Source of the DNA: an uncultured Oscillibacter sp.
GTDB lineage: Bacteria > Bacillota > Clostridia > Oscillospirales > Oscillospiraceae
Assembly: GCA_902490355.1 (NCBI GenBank)
Contig: CABUDN010000139.1
Span: forward strand, 1-6,346
DNA: 6,346 bases
Direction: 5' to 3'
Position numbers and translations under genes: made by a program. A model generated the notes under the pieces. The model saw only the letters and a list, made by a program, of their open reading frames with translations, searched no databases and was not told the DNA's origin. How positions within the stretch are numbered: the first letter of the stretch is position 1; the number at the start of each line of letters is the position of its first letter. This document shows, piece after piece, positions 1 to 5,445 of this stretch.

Positions 1-849
1 CACTGCGCGTATTGCGTGATTCCCTCCCTGCGGGGCAAGTACCGCAGCCGTCCCATGGGTGAGCTGCTGGATGAGGCGGCGGAGCTGGCTTCCGCCGGCG
101 TCAAGGAGCTGCTGGTGATTGCGCAGGATATTACCCGCTATGGAACCGATTTCAACGGCGAACATCAGCTGGCAAAGCTGCTGGACGAGCTGTGCCGCCT
201 GGATTTCCATTGGATCCGGCTGCACTACCTCTATCCGGACGAGATTACCGATGAGCTGATTGATACCATTGCCCGCCAGCCCAAGATTCTGCCCTATCTG
301 GATATCCCCATTCAGCACTGCAACGATGGGATCTTGAAGGCCATGAACCGCCGGGATACCAAGGCGGAACTGGAGGCGCTCTTCGCCAAGCTCCGGGCTC
401 GGATTCCGGGACTGGTGCTGCGCACCAGCCTCATCACCGGTCTGCCCGGTGAGGGGGAAACGGAGCTGGAGGAGCTGTGCGAATTTTTGCGCCAGACCCG
501 TATTGAGCGGGCAGGCGTCTTCCCCTTCTCTCCGGAGGAGGGAACCCGGGCGGCTCAGATGGACCATGTGGACACTGAAGAAGCCCGCCGCCGTGCGGAG
601 CTGGTGGTGGATGTGCAGTCCGACATCATCGACGCCTATAACGAGTCCGTACTGGGCACCGAACGGGAAGTGCTGTGCGAGGGCTTTGACCCGCAGGCAC
701 AGATGTTCTTTGGCCGCAGCTATGCCGAGTCTCCCGACATCGACGGGCGGATTTATTTCACCGCTGAGGAAGAGGTGGAACCGGGCACTTTCGTGACCGT
801 CCGCCTGACGGATACCATGGACGGAGAGCTCACCGGCGAGCAGGTCTGA
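1..849 (+). CDS. rimO: Ribosomal protein S12 methylthiotransferase RimO, 3' part (5' end outside window)
   Basis: The reading frame is open from base 1, so this is the C-terminal 282 residues of a protein usually about 440 long. RimO is a radical-SAM enzyme with two Fe-S clusters that adds a methylthio group to an aspartate of ribosomal protein S12. Seen in the sequence: the fragment opens with HCAYC, the last two cysteines of the CxxxCxxC radical-SAM cluster motif, followed by VIPSLRGKYRSRP. Next come VIAQDITRYG, typical of RimO, then LHYLYPDE, DIPIQHCND and TGLPGE, all usual for methylthiotransferases. The last 65 or so residues look like the TRAM domain that binds substrate. The N-terminal UPF0004 domain and the first cluster cysteine lie upstream. 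pgsA follows 77 bases later on the same strand with no obvious terminator between, so co-transcription is likely. The assignment to RimO rather than MiaB rests on the QDITRYG segment and the pgsA neighbour. Confidence 0.95.
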   Translation, partial: HCAYCVIPSLRGKYRSRPMGELLDEAAELASAGVKELLVIAQDITRYGTDFNGEHQLAKLLDELCRLDFHWIRLHYLYPDEITDELIDTIARQPKILPYLDIPIQHCNDGILKAMNRRDTKAELEALFAKLRARIPGLVLRTSLITGLPGEGETELEELCEFLRQTRIERAGVFPFSPEEGTRAAQMDHVDTEEARRRAELVVDVQSDIIDAYNESVLGTEREVLCEGFDPQAQMFFGRSYAESPDIDGRIYFTAEEEVEPGTFVTVRLTDTMDGELTGEQV

Positions 850-926
850 TTGGAAATGCTTCTGCCCACAAGAAAACATACCGGGTACTATGAGTGTGCC
901 TGTCCCGGACGGAGGAACATATCACT

Positions 927-1457
927 ATGAATTTGCCTAACAAATTGACACTTTTGCGCATTATATTAATCCCTATGTTTATGGGGGTGCTGTATTGGGG
1001 CTTCCCTGGGGCGGACTATGTGGCACTGGCGATCTTTGTAATTGCCAGCCTTACGGATATGCTGGATGGCAAAATCGCCCGGAAGTATAACTTGGTAACA
1101 GACTTCGGAAAATTCGCGGATCCCCTGGCGGATAAGATGCTGGTAACGGCAGCCATGCTGTGGTTTGTGGAGATTGGACGGATGCCCGCCTGGGCTCTGC
1201 TGATCGTCATCATCCGGGAGTTTGCCGTCAGCGGGTTGCGGATGATTGCCTCGGACAAGGGGCGTGTCATCGCGGCTGGATGGTCCGGCAAGGTGAAAAC
1301 CGCCGCCACCATGGTGTGCATCGTGGTGATGTTCCTCCAGATTCCGGGAATCCAGGATACCCTGAATCTGATCTGCGTGTGGATCATTGCGTTGACCACT
1401 CTGTACTCCGGCGTGGAGTATTTTGTGAAGAACAAGGATGTCATCGCCTCGGCGTAA
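927..1457 (+). CDS. pgsA: CDP-diacylglycerol--glycerol-3-phosphate 3-phosphatidyltransferase (PgsA)
   Basis: An integral membrane enzyme that makes phosphatidylglycerophosphate from CDP-diacylglycerol and glycerol-3-phosphate, the committed step to phosphatidylglycerol and cardiolipin. The 176-residue product opens with MNLPNKLTLLRI, the standard PgsA N-terminus. It carries the full CDP-alcohol phosphotransferase motif: D44, D47, G48, A51, R52, G61, D65 and D69 (DGxxAR, then GxxxDxxxD). Several hydrophobic segments follow (about 71-90, 125-140 and 150-165), as expected for a multi-pass protein. The ATG at 927 was chosen over an upstream in-frame GTG at 894 because GGAGGA at 911-916 sits 10 bases before it and the protein then starts at the family N-terminus. 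The gene lies downstream of rimO, an arrangement common in Firmicutes, and ends at a hairpin terminator. Confidence 0.96.
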   Translation: MNLPNKLTLLRIILIPMFMGVLYWGFPGADYVALAIFVIASLTDMLDGKIARKYNLVTDFGKFADPLADKMLVTAAMLWFVEIGRMPAWALLIVIIREFAVSGLRMIASDKGRVIAAGWSGKVKTAATMVCIVVMFLQIPGIQDTLNLICVWIIALTTLYSGVEYFVKNKDVIASA

Positions 1458-1462
1458 GAGAA

Positions 1463-1492
1463 AAAACGGCTGCGGGATTCCGCAGCCGTTTT
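1463..1492. terminator. Bidirectional intrinsic terminator after pgsA
   Basis: A 13-bp perfect stem (1463-1475 with 1480-1492, core CGGCTGCGG/CCGCAGCCG) closes a GATT loop 5 bases after the pgsA stop. The outer pairs are A on the left and T on the right. On the plus strand the U tract is short (TTTT then AA). On the minus strand the left A run (1461-1466) becomes six U residues, so the hairpin may serve a minus-strand transcript at least as well. This fits a possible small minus-strand ORF whose stop touches the hairpin. Confidence 0.88.
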
Positions 1493-1640
1493 AATTCTCC
1501 TTTGTGCAGCAGGGGCAAGGAATGGGGACGGATGCAGTGTCTGCCGGAGCGTTTGGGGAAGACTGCTGCACGTCCGGCACGGTTTGACCGCTGTTCCTGG
1601 GGAAGGCCTGCGGCTTTGCGGACAGCGGCAGTCCGCTCAT
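1491..1640 (-). CDS. Candidate small ORF, 49 aa, ending in CPCC; frame and start uncertain
   Basis: I do not recognise this product and it may not be a gene. Read from the ATG at 1640 on the minus strand it gives 49 residues (MSGLPLSAKP...), rich in Pro and Ser, ending IPCPCCTKEN. Its TAA abuts the hairpin terminator, whose U tract is stronger on this strand. The problem is the start. An excellent Shine-Dalgarno AAAGGAGG lies at 1658-1665, but it is 17 bases from this ATG. It is only 7 bases from another ATG at 1650, which opens a different frame. That second frame is a 69-residue Arg-rich ORF running to 1441 through the terminator into the pgsA 3' end, and it looks like non-coding translation. 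No clear -10 box is visible upstream on this strand. Either frame could be used, or neither. Confidence 0.3.
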   Translation of the reverse strand: MSGLPLSAKPQAFPRNSGQTVPDVQQSSPNAPADTASVPIPCPCCTKEN

Positions 1641-1657
1641 GAAGTTCCATACGACTC

Positions 1658-1665
1658 CCTCCTTT
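1658..1665 (-). promoter_or_regulatory. Strong Shine-Dalgarno with no confirmed gene
   Basis: Read on the minus strand this is AAAGGAGG, a close match to the anti-16S sequence and as good as any ribosome binding site in the window. It sits 7 bases before the ATG at 1650 (69-aa frame) and 17 bases before the ATG at 1640 (49-aa frame). It is the main reason to suspect translation on the minus strand between pgsA and the cys operon. Confidence 0.45.
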
Positions 1666-1721
1666 TGTGAAATCATGATCCCGGAGAGAAAACGCATGGC
1701 AAGCGGTCAGAAAGAGAGTCC

Positions 1722-1740
1722 TGTCAACGGATGGTTGACA
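1722..1740. repeat. Palindrome TGTCAAC-N5-GTTGACA upstream of the cysE promoter
   Basis: Perfect 7-bp inverted arms at 1722-1728 and 1734-1740 are separated by GGATG. The site lies 22 bases upstream of the cysE -35 box and about 55 bases upstream of the minus-strand Shine-Dalgarno, so it could act on either transcript. The right half, GGTTGACAA, looks like a BirA half-site, but the spacing is wrong for BirA: 5 bases between the 7-mers here, against 16 in the bioY operator. It is a candidate operator for an unknown regulator. The arms also contain TTGACA on each strand, but neither has a good -10 box at 17 bases. Confidence 0.4.
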
Positions 1741-1762
1741 AAGGAAAAGAGAAAGGCTCTGC

Positions 1763-1791
1763 TTGACACGCGGGGGAAATCCTGCTAATAT
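1763..1791 (+). promoter_or_regulatory. Sigma-A promoter of the T-box-cysE-cysS operon
   Basis: A consensus -35 box TTGACA (1763-1768), a 17-base spacer and a -10 box TAATAT (1786-1791) give one of the two best promoters in the window. Transcription should start near 1798, just before the T-box leader. A near-consensus promoter fits control exercised mainly by termination in the leader rather than by initiation. Confidence 0.88.
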
Positions 1792-1799
1792 ACTAGGCG

Positions 1800-2035
1800 T
1801 ACAACTGCATAGCGTGATGATCGGGAAGAGTACCGGCTAGGACCAAAGGACAGAGAGGGCGCGTCACCGGCTGCAAGCGTGCCTACGGAGGGAGCGGGGA
1901 ACGTGCGCCCGGGAGCGCGGGGGATGTGGATGCCCTCCGTACGGCCTGCGTCAAGGGCCTTCCTTGAGTGATAAAAGAGAGTGGAACCGCGATTCGTCGC
2001 CTCTCGTACTTTGGTACGGGAGGCGTTTTTATTTC
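1800..2035 (+). promoter_or_regulatory. T-box riboswitch, tRNA-Cys specific, leader of cysE-cysS
   Basis: Stem I begins near 1812 (GCG 1812-1814 with CGC 1916-1918). It has a kink-turn (UGAUGA 1815-1820 against GGAG 1912-1915), a CGGG/CCCG helix (1822-1825 with 1908-1911) and a specifier loop with AGUA opposite GAAC. The specifier reads UGC at 1904-1906, a cysteine codon. AGAGAG (1852-1857) precedes a distal hairpin (1858-1864 with 1877-1883). Stem III is TCAAGG/CCTTGA (1951-1956 with 1962-1967). The antiterminator pairs GAGAG 1977-1981 with CTCTC 2001-2005 around the 7-base bulge UGGAACC (1982-1988), with a GCG/CGC inner helix. The variable base A1985 is complementary to U73, the discriminator of tRNA-Cys, in agreement with the specifier. 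Uncharged tRNA-Cys should stabilise the antiterminator and switch on both downstream genes. Base pairs were found by eye. Confidence 0.95.
1998..2030 (+). terminator. T-box leader terminator
   Basis: A 12-bp stem (1998-2009 with 2014-2025, CGCCTCTCGTAC with GTACGGGAGGCG, one G-U pair) has a 4-base loop and is followed by five T residues at 2026-2030. The 5' arm includes CTCTC 2001-2005 and CGC 1998-2000, the same bases used by the antiterminator, so the two structures exclude each other. This is the switch by which charged tRNA-Cys leads to early termination. Confidence 0.93.
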
Positions 2036-2065
2036 CCTCCCGACCGACACAAGGAGAAATGAATC

Positions 2066-2749
2066 ATGGCAAAACGAGTAACCCGACTGGGCGGTCTGTT
2101 GGCTGCCTACCAGCGCCGCGATCCTGCGGCCCGCAGCAAGCTGGAGATTTTCCTGCTCTATCCCGGCGTACACGCGGTGCTGTATCACCGCCTGGCCCAT
2201 TGGCTGTATGTGCACCACCGGTTTTTCCTGGCACGGTGCGTGTCCCAGTGGAATCGATTCTGGACCGGGATTGAGATTCACCCCGGTGCCATCATCGGAC
2301 ACCGGCTGGTGATCGACCACGGCATGGGCATCATCATCGGTGAGACGACGGAGATTGGAGATGATTGCCTGCTGTATCAGGGGGTGACCCTGGGCGGTAC
2401 CGGAAAGGATAAGGGCAAGCGGCATCCCACTTTGGGAAATAACGTCCTGGTAGGATCCGGCGCCAAGGTTCTGGGCCCCTTTACTGTGGGAGACAATGCC
2501 CGGATTGCGGCCGGTGCCGTGGTGCTGGGAGAAGTCCCGCCCAATGCCACCGCAGTGGGCGTCCCGGCCCAGGTGGTCCGGGTAGCAGGCAAGCCGGTTT
2601 ATTATGCCGACGATGTGGATCAGATCCACATGACCGATCCCTTGGTGGAAGAATTGGCGGCCATGAACCGCCGAGTGGAAGAACTGGAACGGGAACTGAT
2701 GGACCTGCGCAAAGCGGTCTGCAAAACAAAAGAAGAAAGGACAGCCTGA
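2066..2749 (+). CDS. cysE: Serine O-acetyltransferase (CysE)
   Basis: Transfers an acetyl group from acetyl-CoA to L-serine, giving O-acetylserine, the direct precursor of cysteine. The protein has 227 residues, the short CysE form typical of Firmicutes rather than the roughly 270-residue enterobacterial one. A short helical N-terminal part (1-65) precedes a left-handed beta-helix of hexapeptide repeats (about 68-170). Family motifs are IHPGAIIG, LVIDHGMGIIIGE with the presumed catalytic H85, YQGVTLGGTG, KRHPTLG with H120, and GVPAQVV closing the helix. Residues about 192-216 are heptad-like and charged, possibly a short coiled coil. The ATG at 2066 follows AAGGAG at 2051-2056 and the T-box terminator. 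An out-of-frame ATG at 2059 was ignored. cysS starts one base after the stop, so the two are probably translationally coupled. The C-terminal tail that cysteine feedback uses in other CysE proteins cannot be judged by eye. Confidence 0.96.
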   Translation: MAKRVTRLGGLLAAYQRRDPAARSKLEIFLLYPGVHAVLYHRLAHWLYVHHRFFLARCVSQWNRFWTGIEIHPGAIIGHRLVIDHGMGIIIGETTEIGDDCLLYQGVTLGGTGKDKGKRHPTLGNNVLVGSGAKVLGPFTVGDNARIAAGAVVLGEVPPNATAVGVPAQVVRVAGKPVYYADDVDQIHMTDPLVEELAAMNRRVEELERELMDLRKAVCKTKEERTA

Positions 2750-2750
2750 A

Positions 2751-4202
2751 ATGTATCTGTACAATTCGGCAACCCATCGCAAAGAGGAATTCAAGACCCA
2801 TACACCGGGCCGCGTGGAAATGTATACCTGCGGTCCCACGGTGTATCACTTCGCACACATCGGCAATCTGCGCAGCTATATCATGGAAGATGTGCTGGAA
2901 AAGTACCTGCGCTATGCGGGCTACGATGTCAACCGTGTCATGAATATCACGGACGTGGGGCATCTGAGCTCCGATGCCGATACCGGCGAGGATAAAATGC
3001 TCAAGGGCGCCCGGCGGGAGCACAAGACGGTCATGGAGATCGCGCAGTACTATACGGACGCGTTCTTCGAGGATTGCCGGAAGCTTAACATTAAGCGCCC
3101 GGATGTGGTTCAGCCCGCCACCGGATGCATTGACGAGTATATCGCCATCGTGACCCGGCTGTTGGAGAAGGGCTATGCCTATCAGGCGGGCGGAAATGTG
3201 TATTTCGACACCTCCAAGCTGGACCATTACTACGTCTTCAATGATCACGATGAAGAGGATTTGGCCGTGGGCGTCCGGGAGGGCGTAGAGGAGGACACCA
3301 ATAAGCGCAACAAAAATGACTTTGTGCTTTGGTTCACCAAGAGCAAGTTTGAGGACCAGGCCCTGAAATGGGATTCTCCCTGGGGCGTGGGATATCCCGG
3401 CTGGCACATTGAGTGCTCCGGGATCTCCATGAAGTATAACGGTGAATATCTGGACCTCCACTGCGGCGGCGTGGACAATGCCTTCCCGCATCATACCAAT
3501 GAGATTGCCCAGTCCGAGAGCTATCTGGGGCATCCCTGGTGCGGACACTGGTTCCATGTGCATCACCTCAACACCACCGGCGGCAAAATGAGCAAGTCCA
3601 AGGGAGAATTCCTGACGGTTTCCCTGCTGGAGGAAAAGGGATACGATCCCCTGGCTTACCGGTACTTCTGCCTGCAGAGCCATTACCGCAAGGCCCTGGT
3701 GTTCTCCTATGAGAATCTGGACAATGCAGTGGCGGCCTATCAGAAGCTGATCGGCCGGATCGCGGCCCTCAATCCCCAGGACGGCGAGCGGGACGAGGCG
3801 GTATTCCAGCAGTATCGGCAGCGCTTCCTGGAGCAGATGGGCAACGACCTCAACACCTCCATGGGCGTCACCTCCGTATTTGATGTGCTCAAGGCCAAGA
3901 CCAATGATGCCACCAAGCTGGCCCTGATTGGGGATTTTGATCAGGTGCTGTCCCTGAGCCTGCTGGAGAAGGCGGAGGCCAAGCGGGCGGAGGACGCCAA
4001 GGCCAAAGCGTCTGCCCAGACCACCGGCGGCTATACCGTCACCGGTGAGGGAGACCCGGAAGTGGATGCGCTGGTGATGCAGCGCTACGAGGCCAAGAAG
4101 GCGAAGAACTTTGCCGAGGCGGACCGCATCCGGGATGAGCTCAAGGCCCGGGGCATCGAGATCATCGATACCAAGGGCGGCGCCACCTGGAAGCGGATGT
4201 AA
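2751..4202 (+). CDS. cysS: Cysteinyl-tRNA synthetase (CysRS)
   Basis: Class I aminoacyl-tRNA synthetase that charges tRNA-Cys. The protein is 483 residues, a normal full length. Seen in order: CGPTVYHFAHIGN with zinc ligand C27 and the HIGH-type signature H36-IGN; C222 in GWHIECSG; H247 and E251 in FPHHTNE, completing the zinc site that selects cysteine; and KMSKS at 279-283. The C-terminal 120 residues are helical (anticodon-recognition part), ending near GGATWKRM. The signature HIGN replaces HIGH, and NITDVGHL with a following acidic GEDKM segment replaces the common TDVDDK. My recollection is that this is a recurring CysRS variant in Clostridia and some other phyla rather than a defect. 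The ATG at 2751 follows GAAAGG at 2735-2740, inside the cysE end. The gene shares the T-box with cysE, as in the cysES operons of Bacillus, but no gltX is visible here. Confidence 0.97.
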   Translation: MYLYNSATHRKEEFKTHTPGRVEMYTCGPTVYHFAHIGNLRSYIMEDVLEKYLRYAGYDVNRVMNITDVGHLSSDADTGEDKMLKGARREHKTVMEIAQYYTDAFFEDCRKLNIKRPDVVQPATGCIDEYIAIVTRLLEKGYAYQAGGNVYFDTSKLDHYYVFNDHDEEDLAVGVREGVEEDTNKRNKNDFVLWFTKSKFEDQALKWDSPWGVGYPGWHIECSGISMKYNGEYLDLHCGGVDNAFPHHTNEIAQSESYLGHPWCGHWFHVHHLNTTGGKMSKSKGEFLTVSLLEEKGYDPLAYRYFCLQSHYRKALVFSYENLDNAVAAYQKLIGRIAALNPQDGERDEAVFQQYRQRFLEQMGNDLNTSMGVTSVFDVLKAKTNDATKLALIGDFDQVLSLSLLEKAEAKRAEDAKAKASAQTTGGYTVTGEGDPEVDALVMQRYEAKKAKNFAEADRIRDELKARGIEIIDTKGGATWKRM

Positions 4203-4211
4203 AATTCTACG

Positions 4212-4243
4212 AGCGGAGCGGCTAAAAGCCGCTCCGCTTTTTT
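4212..4243 (+). terminator. Intrinsic terminator of the cysE-cysS operon
   Basis: A perfect 11-bp GC-rich stem, GCGGAGCGGCT (4213-4223) with AGCCGCTCCGC (4227-4237), plus an A-T pair outside it, has an AAA loop and is followed by six T residues (4238-4243). It starts 10 bases after the cysS stop. The -35 box of the next promoter begins one base after the T tract. Confidence 0.94.
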
Positions 4244-4244
4244 C

Positions 4245-4273
4245 TTGACAATGTCTGCCAATTCGGGTAGGAT
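4245..4273 (+). promoter_or_regulatory. Promoter of the XRE regulator-GNAT pair
   Basis: TTGACA (4245-4250), 17 bases and TAGGAT (4268-4273) make a near-consensus sigma-A promoter. The start of transcription should be about 4280, leaving a 45-base leader before the ATG at 4325. It is packed directly against the upstream terminator. Confidence 0.8.
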
Positions 4274-4284
4274 AGGAGTGCAAT

Positions 4285-4300
4285 TTGTCAATATATTGGC
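4285..4300. promoter_or_regulatory. Possible operator for the XRE regulator
   Basis: Just downstream of the predicted start site lies the 10-bp perfect palindrome CAATATATTG (4289-4298). It is preceded by TTGTCAAT (4285-4292), which repeats TTGACAAT of the -35 region (4245-4252) with one mismatch, 40 bases apart. GCCAAT at 4258-4263 is also mirrored by ATTGGC at 4295-4300. A regulator bound at both places would cover the promoter, as expected for autoregulation. This is an inference from pattern alone. Confidence 0.35.
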
Positions 4301-4324
4301 TTTTTTAGCAGGAGTGAACGGCAT

Positions 4325-4879
4325 ATGGAGCTGAATCGGGCGGTAGCGGAGAACATCAAGCGCATCCGGAAAAGTAAAAAACTGAGCATGGAGCGCACGG
4401 CGGCCATTGCCGGAGTGTCCCGCAGTATGCTGGGACAGATCGAACGGGGAGAGGCCAATCCCTCCGTGGCGATTCTGGGGAAGATCGCGGCGGCGCTCCG
4501 GGTCCCGGCAGAAGTGCTGCTGGAAAACGATGACTTTGAGACGCTGCTGCTCTCCCGGGAGCTGGACAACCGGGCGGTCCGGCTGGATGGGGGAAAGGCC
4601 GTGCTCCGGCCCAGTTTTCCGTATGATGATACTACCCGGCAGGAGAGCTTCTTTTTGGACTTGTACATCAGTGCCCGGTATGAACCGGAGCCCTCCGTGC
4701 CCGGATGTGTGTGTCATGCCACGCTGATGGCGGGGCGGGTGGCCTTATACGCGGAGGAGCAGCCGTTTGAGCTGATGGAACGGGATGCCCTGCGGTTTGC
4801 AGCGGACCGGCCTTACTATTTTGAGAACATGACCAATTCCACGGCCCGGCTCCTGTTGGCCTATCAATATTTGAAGTGA
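4325..4879 (+). CDS. XRE-family transcriptional regulator with C-terminal cupin-like domain
   Basis: A 184-residue DNA-binding protein. Residues about 7-61 form an XRE/Cro-type helix-turn-helix: IKRIRKSKKLS, then helix two around 21-30 (SMERTAAIAG) and the recognition helix around 32-42 (SRSMLGQIERG), followed by NPSVAILGKIAAAL, a hallmark of this group. A linker at about 62-104 leads to a beta-rich part (about 105-182) that fits a small cupin. The histidines that usually bind metal are mostly missing: RPYYFEN stands where PHRFRN-type sequence is common. It may therefore sense a ligand without metal. AGGAG at 4310-4314 lies 10 bases before the ATG. A GNAT gene follows 20 bases after the stop, so the pair is probably one transcript, perhaps with the regulator controlling its own operon. 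The effector is unknown. Confidence 0.87.
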   Translation: MELNRAVAENIKRIRKSKKLSMERTAAIAGVSRSMLGQIERGEANPSVAILGKIAAALRVPAEVLLENDDFETLLLSRELDNRAVRLDGGKAVLRPSFPYDDTTRQESFFLDLYISARYEPEPSVPGCVCHATLMAGRVALYAEEQPFELMERDALRFAADRPYYFENMTNSTARLLLAYQYLK

Positions 4880-4899
4880 ACGAGAAAGGAAGCGTGCAT

Positions 4900-5382
4900 A
4901 TGGAAATCCGAACCGCCACCATGGCGGATTTACCCCGGGTAGCTGCGGTGGAGGCGGCGTGCTTTCCGGCAGCGGAGGCGGCCACAGAGGCAGATTTTGC
5001 CGCCCGGCTGGCAGTGTATCCCAATCATTTCTGGCTGCTGGAGCAGGATGGGGAGCTGATCAGCTTCATCAATGGGATGGTCAGCGACGAGCCGGATCTG
5101 CGGGATGAGATGTATGCCGATGCCTCTTTGCATGATGAGGCGGGGGCCTGGCAGATGATTTTCGGCGTGAATACCATGCCGCAGTACCGGCGGCAGGGTA
5201 TGGCCGCCCGGGTGATGGAACGGGTTATTGCCGATGCCAAGGCTCAGGGACGCAAGGGCTGTGTGCTCACCTGCAAGGACCGGCTGGTCCACTACTATGA
5301 GACCTTTGGCTTTCGCAATGAAGGCGTCTCATCTTCTACTCACGGCGGTGTGGTGTGGTATGCCATGCGGCTGACCTTCTGA
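4900..5382 (+). CDS. GNAT-family N-acetyltransferase, AANAT-like, substrate unknown
   Basis: A 160-residue GCN5-related acetyltransferase using acetyl-CoA. Motif A is at about 89-114 (GVNTMPQYRRQG then MAARVMERVI), with the QxxGxA pyrophosphate-binding loop at Q99-A102. Motif B contains HYYETFGF at 131-138, with Y132/Y133 as candidate general acid. LHDEAGAWQ before motif A resembles bacterial proteins related to arylalkylamine acetyltransferases, which often acetylate polyamines or other small amines, but the substrate cannot be read from the sequence. The ATG at 4900 was chosen over a GTG at 4876 that overlaps the preceding stop. AAAGGA at 4885-4890 is 9 bases before the ATG, and the family start MEIRTATMADL fits. 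It lies downstream of the XRE-cupin gene in a likely operon and ends at a terminator shared with bioY. Confidence 0.88.
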   Translation: MEIRTATMADLPRVAAVEAACFPAAEAATEADFAARLAVYPNHFWLLEQDGELISFINGMVSDEPDLRDEMYADASLHDEAGAWQMIFGVNTMPQYRRQGMAARVMERVIADAKAQGRKGCVLTCKDRLVHYYETFGFRNEGVSSSTHGGVVWYAMRLTF

Positions 5383-5390
5383 AAAGAGGA

Positions 5391-5428
5391 AAATCCCCCT
5401 GGAGTCCGGATAGACTTCAGGGGGATTT
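5391..5428. terminator. Bidirectional terminator between the GNAT gene and bioY
   Basis: A 16-bp stem (5391-5406 with 5413-5428, one G-U pair, centred on CCCCCTG/CAGGGGG) closes a 6-base loop. It is followed by TTTATTTT on the plus strand and, read on the minus strand, by a U-rich stretch from the A run at 5389-5393. It lies 8 bases after the GNAT stop and 17 bases after the end of bioY, so it probably serves both convergent genes. Confidence 0.9.
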
Positions 5429-5445
5429 ATTTTGGAATCGGAGGA

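Noticed and set aside
894..926. An upstream GTG start for pgsA
   Set aside because: It adds 11 residues not expected for PgsA, and the GGAGGA site lies inside that extension, correctly spaced for the ATG at 927.
1722..1740. A second BirA operator upstream of cysE
   Set aside because: The arm sequences match, but the spacing is 11 bases too short for the known operator and the downstream genes are not biotin genes. It is kept only as an unassigned palindrome.
1883..2839. A 318-codon minus-strand frame opposite cysE
   Set aside because: It crosses the T-box leader, cysE and the start of cysS on the wrong strand and shows no recognisable motif. It is a shadow of cysE codon use.
2481..4283. A 600-codon open frame on the minus strand opposite cysS
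   Set aside because: It lies antisense to a clear cysteinyl-tRNA synthetase and runs into cysE and the terminator. The product is a His/Leu-rich string without family motifs, and such long antisense frames are common in GC-rich genes with biased third positions.
4876..4902. A GTG start for the GNAT gene overlapping the stop of the XRE gene (GTGA)
   Set aside because: The ATG at 4900 has a good AAAGGA site 9 bases upstream and gives the usual GNAT N-terminus. The GTG has no clear site of its own.
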